DNA of 64,000 nucleotides, taken from assembly GCF_002092855.1 (NCBI RefSeq), contig NZ_LVLC01000001.1:620001-684000 (forward strand). Reading direction: 5' to 3'. The notes beneath the pieces are model-generated. The model saw nothing but the letters and a program-made list of their open reading frames with translations. It did not search any database and was not told the DNA's origin. The position numbers were made by a program, and so were the translations under genes. This DNA is from Campylobacter concisus (lineage in GTDB: Bacteria > Campylobacterota > Campylobacteria > Campylobacterales > Campylobacteraceae). Below, piece after piece: positions 47,085-57,222 of the stretch. Position 1 is the stretch's first letter. Each line of letters starts with the position of its first letter.

Positions 47085-49830
47085 TTATGACCTCTTCACA
47101 TCTTGGGCATAGCGCATCTTCTTTGCTAGCGTTAAATTTCCAGCACCTTGGGCATTTGTGAAGGTTGCTTGCTATGATCTTAAATTTATCACCCTCTAGC
47201 TCAAACTCGGCTAATGGCTCGCTATCATCATAAGCTTTAACCGAGCTTACCATGTAAAGATCGGCCACTTCGCGCTCGTCGTAGCCTGTGATGTTGTGGT
47301 TAGTTGTCTCTAGGCTTAGCTCCAGAGTTGATTTTATCTTTTTGTCCTTTTTAAGAACGTCCACGATCTCGTTAAATTTCTCCCTGCTGGCAAAAAGTAG
47401 CTCATCTTCAAAGCTAAGGTCAAATTTGATTGGCTCATAAACTAGATCAAACGCGTCTTTTGCCTCGCCTTTGATGATCTTTGGAGCGTAGTCCATCACC
47501 TCATCGACGGTGTAAGTAAGCGTTGGAGCAATGAGTGGCAAAAGTGCCTTTGTTATGATCGCCATTGCGCTTTGGGCTGATCTTCTTCTTGGGGCGTCTT
47601 TTGCGTCGCAGTAAAGTCTATCTTTGCAAACGTCAAGATATACACCGCTAAGATCGGCTGATAAGAAATTTAAAAGGATGTTAAAGCCCTTTGAAAAGTC
47701 GTAGTTTCTAAAGCAAGAGCTCGCCTCATCAAAGACCTTTTTAGCACGAGCTAATATCCATTTATCAAGGATGTTAAACTCTGTATTTAGGCTCTCAAGG
47801 TCATTTACGTTTGCTAGTAAAAAGCGGATAGTGTTGCGAATTTTGCGGTACTGCTCGCTTATTTGTTTTAATATATCTTCGCTTATTTTTAGGTCGCTTG
47901 AGTAATCACTCATACCAACCCAAAGGCGTAAAATTTCCACTCCGTGAGTCTTAGCCACGTCTTGTGGAGCGATGACGTTACCCTTACTCTTGCTCATCTT
48001 CTCGCCCTTAGCATCGACAGTAAAGCCATGAGTTAGGATACTCTCGTAAGGTGCGTGAGAATTTATAGCTGTGCTTACTAGAAGCGAGCTTTGAAACCAG
48101 CCACGGTGCTGATCTGAGCCCTCTAGATACATGCTTGCAGGGTATTTGCCAGCGTCGTAGTTGTCACTTTGTAAGACCGCATGCCATGTCGAGCCGCTAT
48201 CAAACCAAACATCAAGGATGTCCATCACTTTTTCTAAATTTTCAGCCTTGTATTTTGTGCCCTTTGGCAAAAGCTCGTCTATGCTTAGCGCCCACCACGC
48301 ATCAGCGCCTTTTTCTTTAAAGATAGCCACGATGTGGTCTAAAATTTCACTATCAAATATAACTTCTTTTGTCGCTTTATCTCTAAAAAACGCGATCGGC
48401 ACGCCCCAGTCACGCTGACGTGAGATGCACCAGTCTGGGCGATTTTCTATCATTGAGCCTATTCTTTTTATACCAACGCTTGGATAAAATTTAACCTTTT
48501 CAAGCTCCTCGCGTGCTGTTTGTCTAAGCGTTTTTCCGCCTAGTTTTGCCTCATCCATAGCTATAAACCACTGCTTTGTGGCTCTATAAATAACAGGCTT
48601 ATGCGTTCTCCAGCAGAATGGATAAGAGTGTCTAAATTTAGAGACGCTAAGCAAGCTTTTGCCAAGTAGCTCTAAAATTTTCTCATTTGCTTTAAAGATG
48701 TGCATGCCAACAAACTCGTCTACCACGTCGCTTCTAAATAGTCCGTGATGTTTTAGGCTCTCATCGTAGCAGCCACCATCATCAACTGGCATCAAAATTT
48801 CGCTAAAGCCATACTTCAAACAGACGTAGTAGTCGTCTTCGCCGTGTCCTGGAGCTGTATGAACAAGTCCAGTACCTCCGTCCATCATGACGTGATCACC
48901 TAGTAAAAATCGTGACTTTCTGCCGTTTAGTGGATTTATCGCGTGAGTGTTTTCAAGCAGGCTTGATTTAAACTCTTTTTTGATCTCGCCCTTGCTTAGG
49001 CCGCTTTGTACAACGCTTTCAAGTAGTGGCTTTGCAAAGATCAAATTTTCGGCTGTTAGTACGTAAATTTCATCTGGTTTTAGGCTTATGGCTTGATTTG
49101 CTGGAAGTGTCCAAGGCGTGGTCGTCCAAATAACAGCGCTTGCCTCTTTTACACCAAGCTTTTCTAGCGCGTCGCTGTCAAGCTCAAATGCTACGTAAAT
49201 AGAGTAGTCCTCTTTCTCCTCGTACTCAACCTCAGCTTCAGCTAGCGCCGATCTAGCTGCCCAGCTCCAATAAACTGGTTTGCTTCTTTCTACCAAAAGC
49301 CCCTTTTTAGCGATCTCGCAAAGTGCTTTGTAGATGTCAGCCTCAAACTCAAATTTCATCGTCATGTATGGATTTTCAAAGTCGCCGATGATGCCAAGGC
49401 TTTTAAATTCATTTCGCTGAATATCTATAAATTCTCTTGCGTGCTGCCTGCAAAGCTCCCTGATCTCGACCTTGCTAAGATCTTTTTTCTTATCGCCAAG
49501 CTTTACTTCAACTTGTTGCTCGATAGGCAAGCCATGGCAATCCCAGCCTGGCACATAGCGGACGTTTTCGCCGTAAAAATAGTGCGTTTTTGTGATGATA
49601 TCTTTTAAAATTTTATTTAACGCGTGGCCGATGTGAAGGTGGCCGTTTGCATACGGAGGGCCGTCGTGGATGTTGAAGTTTTTAACCGCATTTTGGCGAT
49701 TTTTCTTCATTTTTTCATAAACCTTGCGCTCTTCGTACCATGATTTTAGTCTTTGCGGTTCATTTTGTGGGAGATTTCCGCGCATCGGGAAATTTGTCTC
49801 TGGGAGTAAAAGTGTCTCTTTGTAGTCCAT
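47074..49830 (-). CDS. ileS: Isoleucyl-tRNA synthetase
   Basis: 918 residues. HIGH motif in [14 protein letters not shown] (~59-72), editing domain ([24 protein letters not shown]), KMSKS in [12 protein letters not shown] (~610), and a C-terminal zinc finger CPRCWKFN...CPRCEEV. It charges tRNA-Ile. The zinc finger type is the bacterial mupirocin-sensitive class (IleRS1). It begins the minus-strand run that goes on to gatA and guaB. Confidence 0.97.
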   Translation of the reverse strand: MDYKETLLLPETNFPMRGNLPQNEPQRLKSWYEERKVYEKMKKNRQNAVKNFNIHDGPPYANGHLHIGHALNKILKDIITKTHYFYGENVRYVPGWDCHGLPIEQQVEVKLGDKKKDLSKVEIRELCRQHAREFIDIQRNEFKSLGIIGDFENPYMTMKFEFEADIYKALCEIAKKGLLVERSKPVYWSWAARSALAEAEVEYEEKEDYSIYVAFELDSDALEKLGVKEASAVIWTTTPWTLPANQAISLKPDEIYVLTAENLIFAKPLLESVVQSGLSKGEIKKEFKSSLLENTHAINPLNGRKSRFLLGDHVMMDGGTGLVHTAPGHGEDDYYVCLKYGFSEILMPVDDGGCYDESLKHHGLFRSDVVDEFVGMHIFKANEKILELLGKSLLSVSKFRHSYPFCWRTHKPVIYRATKQWFIAMDEAKLGGKTLRQTAREELEKVKFYPSVGIKRIGSMIENRPDWCISRQRDWGVPIAFFRDKATKEVIFDSEILDHIVAIFKEKGADAWWALSIDELLPKGTKYKAENLEKVMDILDVWFDSGSTWHAVLQSDNYDAGKYPASMYLEGSDQHRGWFQSSLLVSTAINSHAPYESILTHGFTVDAKGEKMSKSKGNVIAPQDVAKTHGVEILRLWVGMSDYSSDLKISEDILKQISEQYRKIRNTIRFLLANVNDLESLNTEFNILDKWILARAKKVFDEASSCFRNYDFSKGFNILLNFLSADLSGVYLDVCKDRLYCDAKDAPRRRSAQSAMAIITKALLPLIAPTLTYTVDEVMDYAPKIIKGEAKDAFDLVYEPIKFDLSFEDELLFASREKFNEIVDVLKKDKKIKSTLELSLETTNHNITGYDEREVADLYMVSSVKAYDDSEPLAEFELEGDKFKIIASNLHKCPRCWKFNASKEDALCPRCEEVISAK

Positions 49831-49896
49831 TTTTTACCTTGATTTTAAAATTTGCTAATTTTACACCTGTGCTGGTTAAATCACACTGAAAAATAG

Positions 49897-49902
49897 TATA
49901 AT
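49897..49902 (+). promoter_or_regulatory. Probable -10 box of the cinA-like gene
   Basis: AATAGTATAATGAGG carries TATAAT 24 bp before the ATG at 49926, with AAAGGAG as ribosome site in between. This gives a short leader. Confidence 0.45.
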
Positions 49903-49925
49903 GAGGCAAAAAAAGGAGCTTAAAA

Positions 49926-51023
49926 ATGAGACAAAGTATCTTGATAATAGGCGAAGATCTTGAGATAAATAGAGAATTTCTAAACTACATTTTTCAAAGC
50001 TACGAGGATCATTTTGGCGAGCTTGGAGTGGTCAGTTTTGCTCCAAAAAATAGCAAAGAGCTACCTTTTATCATCGAAAATTTATCAAAAAATTACGACT
50101 TTGTAAGCATTTTTGGCTCGGATGAAAATTTTGCCATCGCTGCAAAGATAGTAGCGACGCTAACTGGGGGCTCGCTCGAGCTAAAAGATAGCACGACACT
50201 TGCGCTTAAAGATAGCTTAGACTACTCTAAAAATAGCTTTTTAGCCAGTCTAAATAACGCCCAGATAAATCTTATAAAAGCTAATCCAAATGAAGAGCTA
50301 GGCGAGTTTCTAACCGACTATGAGCCTGATTTTAGCTACTTTCATCTAATAGACATCGACGCAGATAGCGCGAAGATCCTTATGCTACCACTTGCTAAAA
50401 CTTATGAGGTCGATATCACTCTTGCGCAGATCCTGCCAAATTTGATACTAGTAAGGGCAAAAAGCAATAAATTTGGCCAGATCGAGAGCTTTTTACAAGG
50501 GGTAAAAACGCTATTTTCGCAAAAATTTATCCCGCAAAAAGATGTGATCAAATTTGTAGCAAAAAAGCTCATGCAAAATGGGCTTAAAATTTCATTTGCT
50601 GAGTCTTGCACGGCTGGGCTTGTAGCGGCTAAATTTGCAAGATATGGCGGCATCTCGGCTAGCTTTGATGGCTCATTGGTGACTTATGCAAACCACATAA
50701 AACACGAGTGGCTGGGCGTTGAGGATGAGATTTTAGATACTTACGGAGCCGTGAGCGAGCCTTGCGTAAAAGCAATGGTAAAAGGCACGCTAAGCACGAC
50801 AAATGCGGACTTTGCACTTGCTATTAGCGGTATAGCAGGACCAGGTGGGGGCACAGCTAGCAAGCCAGTTGGCACGGTATATGTCGCAGCTGGCGATAGA
50901 AACGGCAACATCGAGGTTGAGAGACTGCTTTTAAAAGGGGAGCGCAACTACGTTAGAGAGCAAAGCGTGCTAAGTGCGTATCTATGCCTACTTCGCTTAA
51001 AAAGTGAGATATTTTTCGCGTAA
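49926..51023 (+). CDS. cinA: CinA-family protein (nicotinamide-nucleotide amidase domain)
   Basis: 365 residues. The C-terminal ~155 are a clear CinA amidohydrolase domain: ISFAESCTAGLVAAKFARYGG, VTYANHIKHEWLGV, YGAVSEPCVKAMVKG, AISGIAGPGGGTASKPVGTVYVA. It deamidates NMN in pyridine-nucleotide salvage. The N-terminal ~200 residues occupy the place of the MoCF-like COG1058 domain but lack its GGLGPT-x-DD motif (here VSIFGSDENFAIAAKIV), so that half may have lost activity. Alone on the plus strand. Confidence 0.85.
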   Translation: MRQSILIIGEDLEINREFLNYIFQSYEDHFGELGVVSFAPKNSKELPFIIENLSKNYDFVSIFGSDENFAIAAKIVATLTGGSLELKDSTTLALKDSLDYSKNSFLASLNNAQINLIKANPNEELGEFLTDYEPDFSYFHLIDIDADSAKILMLPLAKTYEVDITLAQILPNLILVRAKSNKFGQIESFLQGVKTLFSQKFIPQKDVIKFVAKKLMQNGLKISFAESCTAGLVAAKFARYGGISASFDGSLVTYANHIKHEWLGVEDEILDTYGAVSEPCVKAMVKGTLSTTNADFALAISGIAGPGGGTASKPVGTVYVAAGDRNGNIEVERLLLKGERNYVREQSVLSAYLCLLRLKSEIFFA

Positions 51024-51145
51024 AATTTCGCTTTTACTAAAAATTTATAAAAGTCTTACGCTAAATTTAATGAGCCAAAATAAAATTCGGCAGCGATTTT
51101 CTAGCAGAAGATCAAAAATAAAAAGCCAAATTTAGGAGGCTAAAG

Positions 51146-52396
51146 ATGTTTAAAAAGATATTGTTTCTAGCCGTTTCTTCGTTATTTGCATTTGGCGCTG
51201 AGGCACAGGTGGGCGAGATAAAAGCAAGTGACTTGCCTTTTGGTTACGCTAGCATTGGAGCAGAGCAAAATTTTGGCGGATACGCCGGCAAAGAGAGTAA
51301 AGAAGTAGTCGTAAAAGATAGACAAGAACTCGTAAAATACGCTCAAATGGGTGGTTACGTCATCTATGTGGATGGGCTCATAGACCTTAGCGAAGGCAAG
51401 ATCCCGCAAAATGGCAATAGCGATGGGCTGGATAAATTTATAAGCGAGATTAGCGGTGGCGAGTTTAGCTCTTATACCAAATTTATGCAGGCTTACGGCG
51501 CCTCATGCCATGCAAATTTAGACGGTTCGCAAGATCCAAAGCTAGCAGCGCTTCGCAAAAATTTAGCCAACGAGTACAAAAAGCTCATCTTAGTGCCGGT
51601 AGCTAGCAATACCACAATAATCGGCCTAGGCGAAAACTCAGGCATAAAAGGTGGCTCACTTTTGCTAAAAAATGTCCAAAATATCGCGATCCGCAACATA
51701 TTGATCGAAGATGCTTTTGATCCATTTCCAGATATACAAAAAAATGACGGCTTTAATGCGCAATATGACGGCGTTAGCATAGAGTCAAGCAAAAACATCT
51801 GGATAGATCACTGCCATTTTAAGGACACTGTGGATCTTAGCCATGTGCATTTAGCAGGCGGAGAGCTTACTAAATGGCAAACCTATGACGGACTATGCAA
51901 CATCAAGGGGGATAGTGCGGCTATCACGATCTCGCACAACATCTTTGAAAACCACGACAAAACGATGCTAATAGGCTCAAGAGACTCGGACGGCAGCAGC
52001 GAAACGAGAACTATAACGGTCGCTCATAACATTTTTGACAACTGCGCGCAACGCCTACCTATGGCACGCAATGCAAAGGTGCACGTCTATAACAACTTTT
52101 ACGACTCAAAAGATGGCTTTTATGACCAAAAATACGCCATTGGAGTGCGCTTTGGCTCGCTAGTATACGCTCAAAACAACTACTTTACAAATGGCGTCAA
52201 GATAAGCTACAAATGTAACAAAGGCACCATTTTTGAAAGCGGCAACATAGACCTTTCTAAAAAGGGCAGCGTTTGCGAAAAGCTAGACAAACCACCATTT
52301 GAGCCTCCATATAAATTTAAGCTCCTCGAAGCTTCAAATGTCCAAAAAGAGGTAAATCAAAACGCTGGCACAGGCAAACTAGCCGTCATAAAATAA
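51146..52396 (+). CDS. Secreted pectate-lyase-like protein (polysaccharide lyase family 1)
   Basis: 416 residues with a signal peptide (MFKKILFLAVSSLFAFGAEA) and a strong AGGAGG site. The parallel beta-helix runs from ~155 to ~345. PL1 markers are present: YDGVSIESSKNIWIDHC with Asp208, TYDG at 246-249 with Asp248, ITISHNIFENHDKTMLIG with Lys272, and QRLPMAR with Arg303 and Arg308, matching the catalytic Arg pair. One calcium-ligand position seems changed (DGLCNI with Asn252 where Asp is usual). The fold should cleave uronic-acid polymers by beta-elimination; the true substrate is unknown. It ends at a hairpin shared with the convergent APE operon. Confidence 0.82.
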   Translation: MFKKILFLAVSSLFAFGAEAQVGEIKASDLPFGYASIGAEQNFGGYAGKESKEVVVKDRQELVKYAQMGGYVIYVDGLIDLSEGKIPQNGNSDGLDKFISEISGGEFSSYTKFMQAYGASCHANLDGSQDPKLAALRKNLANEYKKLILVPVASNTTIIGLGENSGIKGGSLLLKNVQNIAIRNILIEDAFDPFPDIQKNDGFNAQYDGVSIESSKNIWIDHCHFKDTVDLSHVHLAGGELTKWQTYDGLCNIKGDSAAITISHNIFENHDKTMLIGSRDSDGSSETRTITVAHNIFDNCAQRLPMARNAKVHVYNNFYDSKDGFYDQKYAIGVRFGSLVYAQNNYFTNGVKISYKCNKGTIFESGNIDLSKKGSVCEKLDKPPFEPPYKFKLLEASNVQKEVNQNAGTGKLAVIK

Positions 52397-52406
52397 TATC
52401 ACCAAA

Positions 52407-52434
52407 GCCCCAAGCTAGCCAAAACGCTTGGGGC
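52407..52434. terminator. Bidirectional hairpin between the PL1 gene and the APE operon
   Basis: GCCCCAAGC (52407-52415) pairs perfectly with GCTTGGGGC (52426-52434) over a 10-nt loop, in the 50-bp gap between convergent genes. The stem is strong and GC-rich; T-tracts are poor on both sides (TTTGGTG follows on the minus strand). Confidence 0.6.
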
Positions 52435-52446
52435 GTGAAAACAAAG

Positions 52447-54675
52447 CTAAATTTTTATATTTTTACAAGCCAAAACGCTAGCACATAGCCCATATATCAG
52501 CACGCAAAGGCTAACGCTTAGCCCAAAGACGCTAAGAGCGGCGGTCTGACTAAAAGAGAGGGTAAAAAACGAGATAAAACTCGTGATAAATGCGCAAAAT
52601 ATCCCATAAATTCGCTCTTTTTCGCTAAGGCTCTCATTTAGCGCAAATATCATGTAATCAATCCCCACAGCACTTGCAAGTATAAGCCCAAAGACACCAA
52701 AGATGCTTAAATTTATGCCAAAAACGGCAAAGATAAAGAGCGTAAGAAGCACGCCAAAGACGATGGTGCCCATCACAAGTGCCGAGATAAGCGCACTAAA
52801 GTAAAACCATAGCAGTAAAAATGCGATCACAAGTGCTGCTATTTTTAGCTTTAGAGCAAGCTCTTTTGCCTGAGTTAGGCTCTCATTTAGCGAGCTAGCA
52901 AAATTTAGACTAAAAGCGTTGTAGCGCTCTAGCACATCATCACTTGCCGCTCCTTTTACAAAGCCACTCGCGTAAGCCACACTTGCATTTTCATCAAGCA
53001 TAAATTTCTTAAAATCCTTCATTGATTTTAGAGCCAAAATTTCACTCACGCCAAGCTCTTTTTCGCCCAAAATTTTTAAAATTTCATCCCTTATCTCATC
53101 TTTGTTAAAGCCAAATTTCTCATAAACCGCATAAATTTGCTCATCATCAAGCACCTTTTTAAACACCTCTTTTAGCTCACCCTGCTCACTTTTACTTAAA
53201 AACATATCACTTAGCGAGCTCTCATCTTTTATCAAATTTCTCTTTTTTAGCTCATCTAAAAGGCTCTTTTCATCACCCAAAATGTCGCCACCAGATCTTG
53301 TCACGATCATAGTATTTTGGTTGTTGCCAGTTAGGCTTAAGATATAAGAAGAGTTCGCTAGCAGGCTCTTTGGCATATTTGAGTAGTCTTTTACGTTTTC
53401 ACTTTTTGATAAATTTTTAAGATCAAGCCCGATAAAAATAGCTAGCAAAATAAGCGAAAAAGCTAGAAATTTAACCCCCAAATGCCTAGCAACTAGGGCA
53501 GAGAGCTTGCAAAATTTAGTTAAAAACCTATCAAAGAGCTTTGATCTATAAAATTTCACCCCTTCAAAGACCAAAGGTATGAAAAAGTAGCTAGCCAAAA
53601 ACGCAGCAACAAGTGCAAACGCCGAAAATAGCGCCACCTCTTTAAGCAGCCTAAGATCAGAAAAAGTAAAAGCCAGATAGCCACTAAGCGTTATAAATAG
53701 GCCTAACAAAAAAATTTTTAGCATGTTTTTTATGCTGTCTGTCCTGATCGCTTCGCCCTCGTTTTTACTAAGCCAGTGTAAAACGTAGTCAAACATAAGG
53801 CCAATGAGGCTTGTGCTTATTAAAATAGTAAGGATATTTAGCTCACCAAGGCAGAGTAAAGTGCCTGCAAATGCCAAGCTAAAGCCAAATGCAGCGATAA
53901 ATATCACATAAAAAATTCGCAAATTTCTAAAAGCAAGCATCAAAAATATAGCGGTCAAACTAAGCGAGACCACGCTCATATAAAGGCTCTCGCTCTCATT
54001 TTTTTGCTTTGAAAATGCCTGATATAGGGCACTTGAGTGCACAAAAAGCTCGTTTTGTCCAACTTTTAGCGCATTTAACTCGTTATAAAATTTTATTAGC
54101 CCCTCACCTCCCACGCCACTTTTTAGCTCGCCTTTTAGCAAGAAAAAGCTCCTCTCTCTGTCCTTTACCTCAAGCATTAGATCTGCTAAATTTAAGCTAA
54201 CATTGCCGTTTTTTGCACTAAAACCACTACTTAGCGAGAAAAAATCATCTTTTACATTTAAAAGCATAAAGCTAAAACTGTTAAAAATTTCCTCTGCGCG
54301 CTTTTTGAAAAAGGCGTTTTTATCGCTTTTTAAAAGCTCTAGATCAGCCCTACTTAAAAGCGCGATCTTTGAGCGGTTGATGTCGTTTTTTATATCATTT
54401 AAATTTACGTCAATGTTCGCCTCAAAGCTCTTAAAAAGGGAACTTTTAAAAGCTAAGCTTTGCACATTTTTGGCTAGCTCTTTGGAATTTACTAACACTA
54501 AAAAATTTGACGCCATCTCATCTTGCACCTCTTTTAGCACCTTTGCCTCTTTGGCGTCTTTGAAATTTATCAGTGAAAAGATGTCGGTTTGGACGTTTTT
54601 TAGGCTCGCAAGCGAATATCCAAGCGAGGCTAAAAAAACAAAGATAAAAGCCAAGATCGTGACTAGTTTTTTCAT
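52447..54675 (-). CDS. MMPL/RND-type exporter of the aryl polyene cluster (ApeM-like)
   Basis: 742 residues with ~11 membrane helices in two repeats: one N-terminal helix, a periplasmic domain (~35-235), five helices (FIAAFGFSLAFAGTLLCLG region), a second periplasmic domain, and five more helices at the end (ASAVGIDYMIFALNESLSEKE). The repeated GLMFDYVLHWLSKNEGEA/GIDYMIFALNE elements carry the acidic residues of MMPL proton-driven transporters (COG4258). In APE clusters it is proposed to move the finished lipid from the inner membrane. Last gene of the operon; overlaps the LolA-like gene by 4 bp. Confidence 0.82.
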   Translation of the reverse strand: MKKLVTILAFIFVFLASLGYSLASLKNVQTDIFSLINFKDAKEAKVLKEVQDEMASNFLVLVNSKELAKNVQSLAFKSSLFKSFEANIDVNLNDIKNDINRSKIALLSRADLELLKSDKNAFFKKRAEEIFNSFSFMLLNVKDDFFSLSSGFSAKNGNVSLNLADLMLEVKDRERSFFLLKGELKSGVGGEGLIKFYNELNALKVGQNELFVHSSALYQAFSKQKNESESLYMSVVSLSLTAIFLMLAFRNLRIFYVIFIAAFGFSLAFAGTLLCLGELNILTILISTSLIGLMFDYVLHWLSKNEGEAIRTDSIKNMLKIFLLGLFITLSGYLAFTFSDLRLLKEVALFSAFALVAAFLASYFFIPLVFEGVKFYRSKLFDRFLTKFCKLSALVARHLGVKFLAFSLILLAIFIGLDLKNLSKSENVKDYSNMPKSLLANSSYILSLTGNNQNTMIVTRSGGDILGDEKSLLDELKKRNLIKDESSLSDMFLSKSEQGELKEVFKKVLDDEQIYAVYEKFGFNKDEIRDEILKILGEKELGVSEILALKSMKDFKKFMLDENASVAYASGFVKGAASDDVLERYNAFSLNFASSLNESLTQAKELALKLKIAALVIAFLLLWFYFSALISALVMGTIVFGVLLTLFIFAVFGINLSIFGVFGLILASAVGIDYMIFALNESLSEKERIYGIFCAFITSFISFFTLSFSQTAALSVFGLSVSLCVLIYGLCASVLACKNIKI

Positions 54676-55190
54676 TTTAGACTAAACTCATTTATTGTTT
54701 TATCTCCGCTTACCTCGTCAAGCTCGATCTTTTTTACCACATCGTCGCCACTTATCTTTATGCTTTTAAAAATTTGTTTAAAGAGTAAATTTTTAGGGCT
54801 TAGCTCTATTTCCCACTCTTTTAGGCTGCCGCTTGTTTTTATGTCAAATTCTTTTCTAAGCTCGCTCTCATCTAGGCTGATGATAGCAAGGAATAGCTTT
54901 TCGTCAAAATTTGCAGTTGTCTTTTCAAGCTTGCCATTTTCGTTTTTAAAAATACCATCTTTGTTTATAAAAACCTTTGAGACGACGGGCTCTAGCGTAT
55001 CCCAGTAAAGACCGTCCTTTTCTAGCCTAAACTCACCTGTGCTTTTTATGCTTTTGTTAAAGCCAGCCAGGCTCTTTGTCTGCGTGAAATTTCCGCCTAC
55101 ACCATCTGTTTTTACTATATTTTTAAGCTCGCTTAGCTCATAGCCAAAGCAAGATATAAAAATGGCTAAAAAAAGAGTTATTTTTTTCAT
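54672..55190 (-). CDS. LolA-like periplasmic carrier of the APE cluster (ApeL-like)
   Basis: 172 residues with a signal peptide (MKKITLFLAIFISCFGYEL). The LolA fold is indicated by GGNFTQTKSLAGFNKSIKSTGEFRLEKDGLYWDTLEPV (~36-74), then VFINKDGIF and SPKNLLFKQIFKSIKI. Such carriers ferry a hydrophobic lipid across the periplasm. It is coupled by 4-bp overlaps to the thioesterase upstream and the exporter downstream, which makes it a cluster-dedicated protein and not the housekeeping LolA. Confidence 0.8.
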   Translation of the reverse strand: MKKITLFLAIFISCFGYELSELKNIVKTDGVGGNFTQTKSLAGFNKSIKSTGEFRLEKDGLYWDTLEPVVSKVFINKDGIFKNENGKLEKTTANFDEKLFLAIISLDESELRKEFDIKTSGSLKEWEIELSPKNLLFKQIFKSIKISGDDVVKKIELDEVSGDKTINEFSLK

Positions 55191-55621
55191 AAATTTTCCT
55201 TTTTCGTGTAAGCTTCAATCGCTTTTTTTAAGGATTCAGGCATCTCAAAGCAAGTTTGTAAGCTCTTCATATCGATGACAGCTTGCGCGGTATTTGCCTC
55301 ACTTAGCTTTTCGCCCTTTTCATTTTCTATAAGATAGTGAAATTTTAAAAATGTTTCGCACTCGCTAAGCGTCGTTGTGACCTTTATGAAGTCGTTAAAA
55401 AAGGCTGGGCGCACGTATTTTACGTCAAGCTTTACGATAGGAAAGGCGTAACCATCTTTTTTCATAGCAATGTAGTTGTACCCTAGCTTGTCAAGTAGCT
55501 CGCAGCGCGCCATTTCTAGGTACTTGACATAGTTACCATGCCACATCACTTCCATGCTATCAACATCAAAAAACGCCACTTTAAATGTGCTAACGTGTGA
55601 AATTTTCAAATTTATCTCCAA
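55187..55621 (-). CDS. Hot-dog thioesterase of the APE cluster (ApeK-like, 4HBT family)
   Basis: 144 residues. The 4-hydroxybenzoyl-CoA thioesterase/YbgC pattern is clear: FFDVDSMEVMWHGNYVKYLEMARCELL (~18-44), with the usual Asp at 19 or 21. It would release or proofread acyl chains on ACP. It overlaps the glycosyltransferase/acyltransferase gene by 10 bp. Confidence 0.83.
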   Translation of the reverse strand: MEINLKISHVSTFKVAFFDVDSMEVMWHGNYVKYLEMARCELLDKLGYNYIAMKKDGYAFPIVKLDVKYVRPAFFNDFIKVTTTLSECETFLKFHYLIENEKGEKLSEANTAQAVIDMKSLQTCFEMPESLKKAIEAYTKKENL

Positions 55622-57222
55622 AAGTCAAAAAAGTTAAACCACTGCGATGGGTTCTTGCAAGCGTGATCCTCAAGCTGTCTTACATAGCTTTGCACGTATG
55701 GCATGACGCTTGCCTTGCGGTCGCGACCTAGTTTTATCTCATCTGCGATGTCACTTAGCTCGATACTGAATTTATCGCCATTTTTTACGCACCAAAGCGT
55801 GCTCATTTTTACACCCAAAATGCCAGCTAGTAAGTATGGGCCATAGTTAAATTTAGCCATCTTGCCAAGAAAGCTAACCTCAACAAATTTATCGCCATTT
55901 ACCGGAGTTCTATCGCCCATTATGCCGATATTTACGCCACCTTCTACCGCCTCTTTTAGATCAAGCATAGCTGCTGCATCGAGATTTTCTACGCTTATTA
56001 GTTTGATCTGCCCCTTACTTATCTGCTCTAAAATTTTATAAAAATTTTCATTTCCCTTACTATAAACCAAGATGATCATACGAAAACTTGGCGATCTAAG
56101 CGAAAGTGTCTTGCAAATTTCTACATTTCCTAGATGGCTTGTTAGCAAAATCCTGCCACGCTTTGATGCCTCAAACTCTTCTTTTATCCACATAAGTTCG
56201 TCAATATCTAGTTCATTTTCGAGCACACCATTTTGCCAAATACGAAATTTATCGCAAATAGCAATACCAAATTCATAAAAATTTCTAAAAACACCAGTAG
56301 TCGGCTTTTTACCACTAAATTTCTCTACATTTTGTAAAAATTCTCTTATATTTTTTCTCTCTATTTTTGAAAAAATATAATAAAAACAAACGACGATCAT
56401 AACGATAGGCTTTATAAGAAAAATAGGCAAATTCTTGGTTAAAAATAAACTCACCCTTAAGAAAAATTCATTTGATCTTTCGCCTTTTTGCCACCATACG
56501 TATTTTTGCCCTTTAAAGGCTTTACCTAGCAAAAATGGAACCAAACTAAAAAAATATTTTGCATGCATAAGGCTTATTAATACGTTATCTTCTAGCATTT
56601 TAAAGTGAGAAATTCCACCTTTTTCATATCTTACCTTTAATGGTATCCACTTTAGTCTAATGCCTGCTCTCACAGCATTTACTAGGATCTCCATGTCAAA
56701 TTCCATCCTATTTGAGCTACTTTGAAAGGTCGCGCTCTCAAGCTCTTTTAGCGGATAAATTCTAAAGCCGCACATCGCATCTTTTATGTTGGTGCTTAGG
56801 GTGTTTACCTTAACCCAAAAATTTGTGATCTTTCTACCATAAAATCTAGACTTTGGCGCATCCTCGCCATAGATAGGATCAGCCATTATCATATCGTATG
56901 GATACTTTCTGCTAAGCTCTAAAAACTCAGTCACTTCGCTTATGTCGTGCTGAAAGTCAGCGTCGATCTGAAATGCATGCGTGTAGCCATTTTGCACAGC
57001 GTGCCTAAAGCCATCTTTTAGTGCAGCTCCCTTACCGCCGTTTTGTGCTCTTGTAAAAATTTCTACACCAAATTCGCTCAAATTTTGCAAAGCTTTTTTT
57101 GAAGTCTCATTTGAGCCATCATCAACTATTAAAATAGGTAGATCATAGCTAGCAAGCGCCTCACAAAGGGCTTTGATCTTCTCTGGATGGTTGTAAAATG
57201 GTATGAGAAAGAGCGTCTTCAT
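55612..57222 (-). CDS. Fused glycosyltransferase 2 / LpxL-type acyltransferase (ApeJ-like)
   Basis: 536 residues in two parts. Residues 1-~230 are a GT-A family 2 glycosyltransferase: FLIPFYNHPEKI, DDG at 34-36, NGGKGAALKDGF, and the metal-binding DAD at 87-89. Residues ~250-536 are a lysophospholipid/lipid A acyltransferase of the HtrB/LpxL type with a membrane helix (~267-286), the catalytic H363-x4-E368 in TSHLGNVE and GDRTPVNGDKFVEVSFLG. It would glycosylate and acylate the polyene's lipid anchor. This two-domain form is the normal one in APE clusters as I recall. Confidence 0.85.
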   Translation of the reverse strand: MKTLFLIPFYNHPEKIKALCEALASYDLPILIVDDGSNETSKKALQNLSEFGVEIFTRAQNGGKGAALKDGFRHAVQNGYTHAFQIDADFQHDISEVTEFLELSRKYPYDMIMADPIYGEDAPKSRFYGRKITNFWVKVNTLSTNIKDAMCGFRIYPLKELESATFQSSSNRMEFDMEILVNAVRAGIRLKWIPLKVRYEKGGISHFKMLEDNVLISLMHAKYFFSLVPFLLGKAFKGQKYVWWQKGERSNEFFLRVSLFLTKNLPIFLIKPIVMIVVCFYYIFSKIERKNIREFLQNVEKFSGKKPTTGVFRNFYEFGIAICDKFRIWQNGVLENELDIDELMWIKEEFEASKRGRILLTSHLGNVEICKTLSLRSPSFRMIILVYSKGNENFYKILEQISKGQIKLISVENLDAAAMLDLKEAVEGGVNIGIMGDRTPVNGDKFVEVSFLGKMAKFNYGPYLLAGILGVKMSTLWCVKNGDKFSIELSDIADEIKLGRDRKASVMPYVQSYVRQLEDHACKNPSQWFNFFDFWR

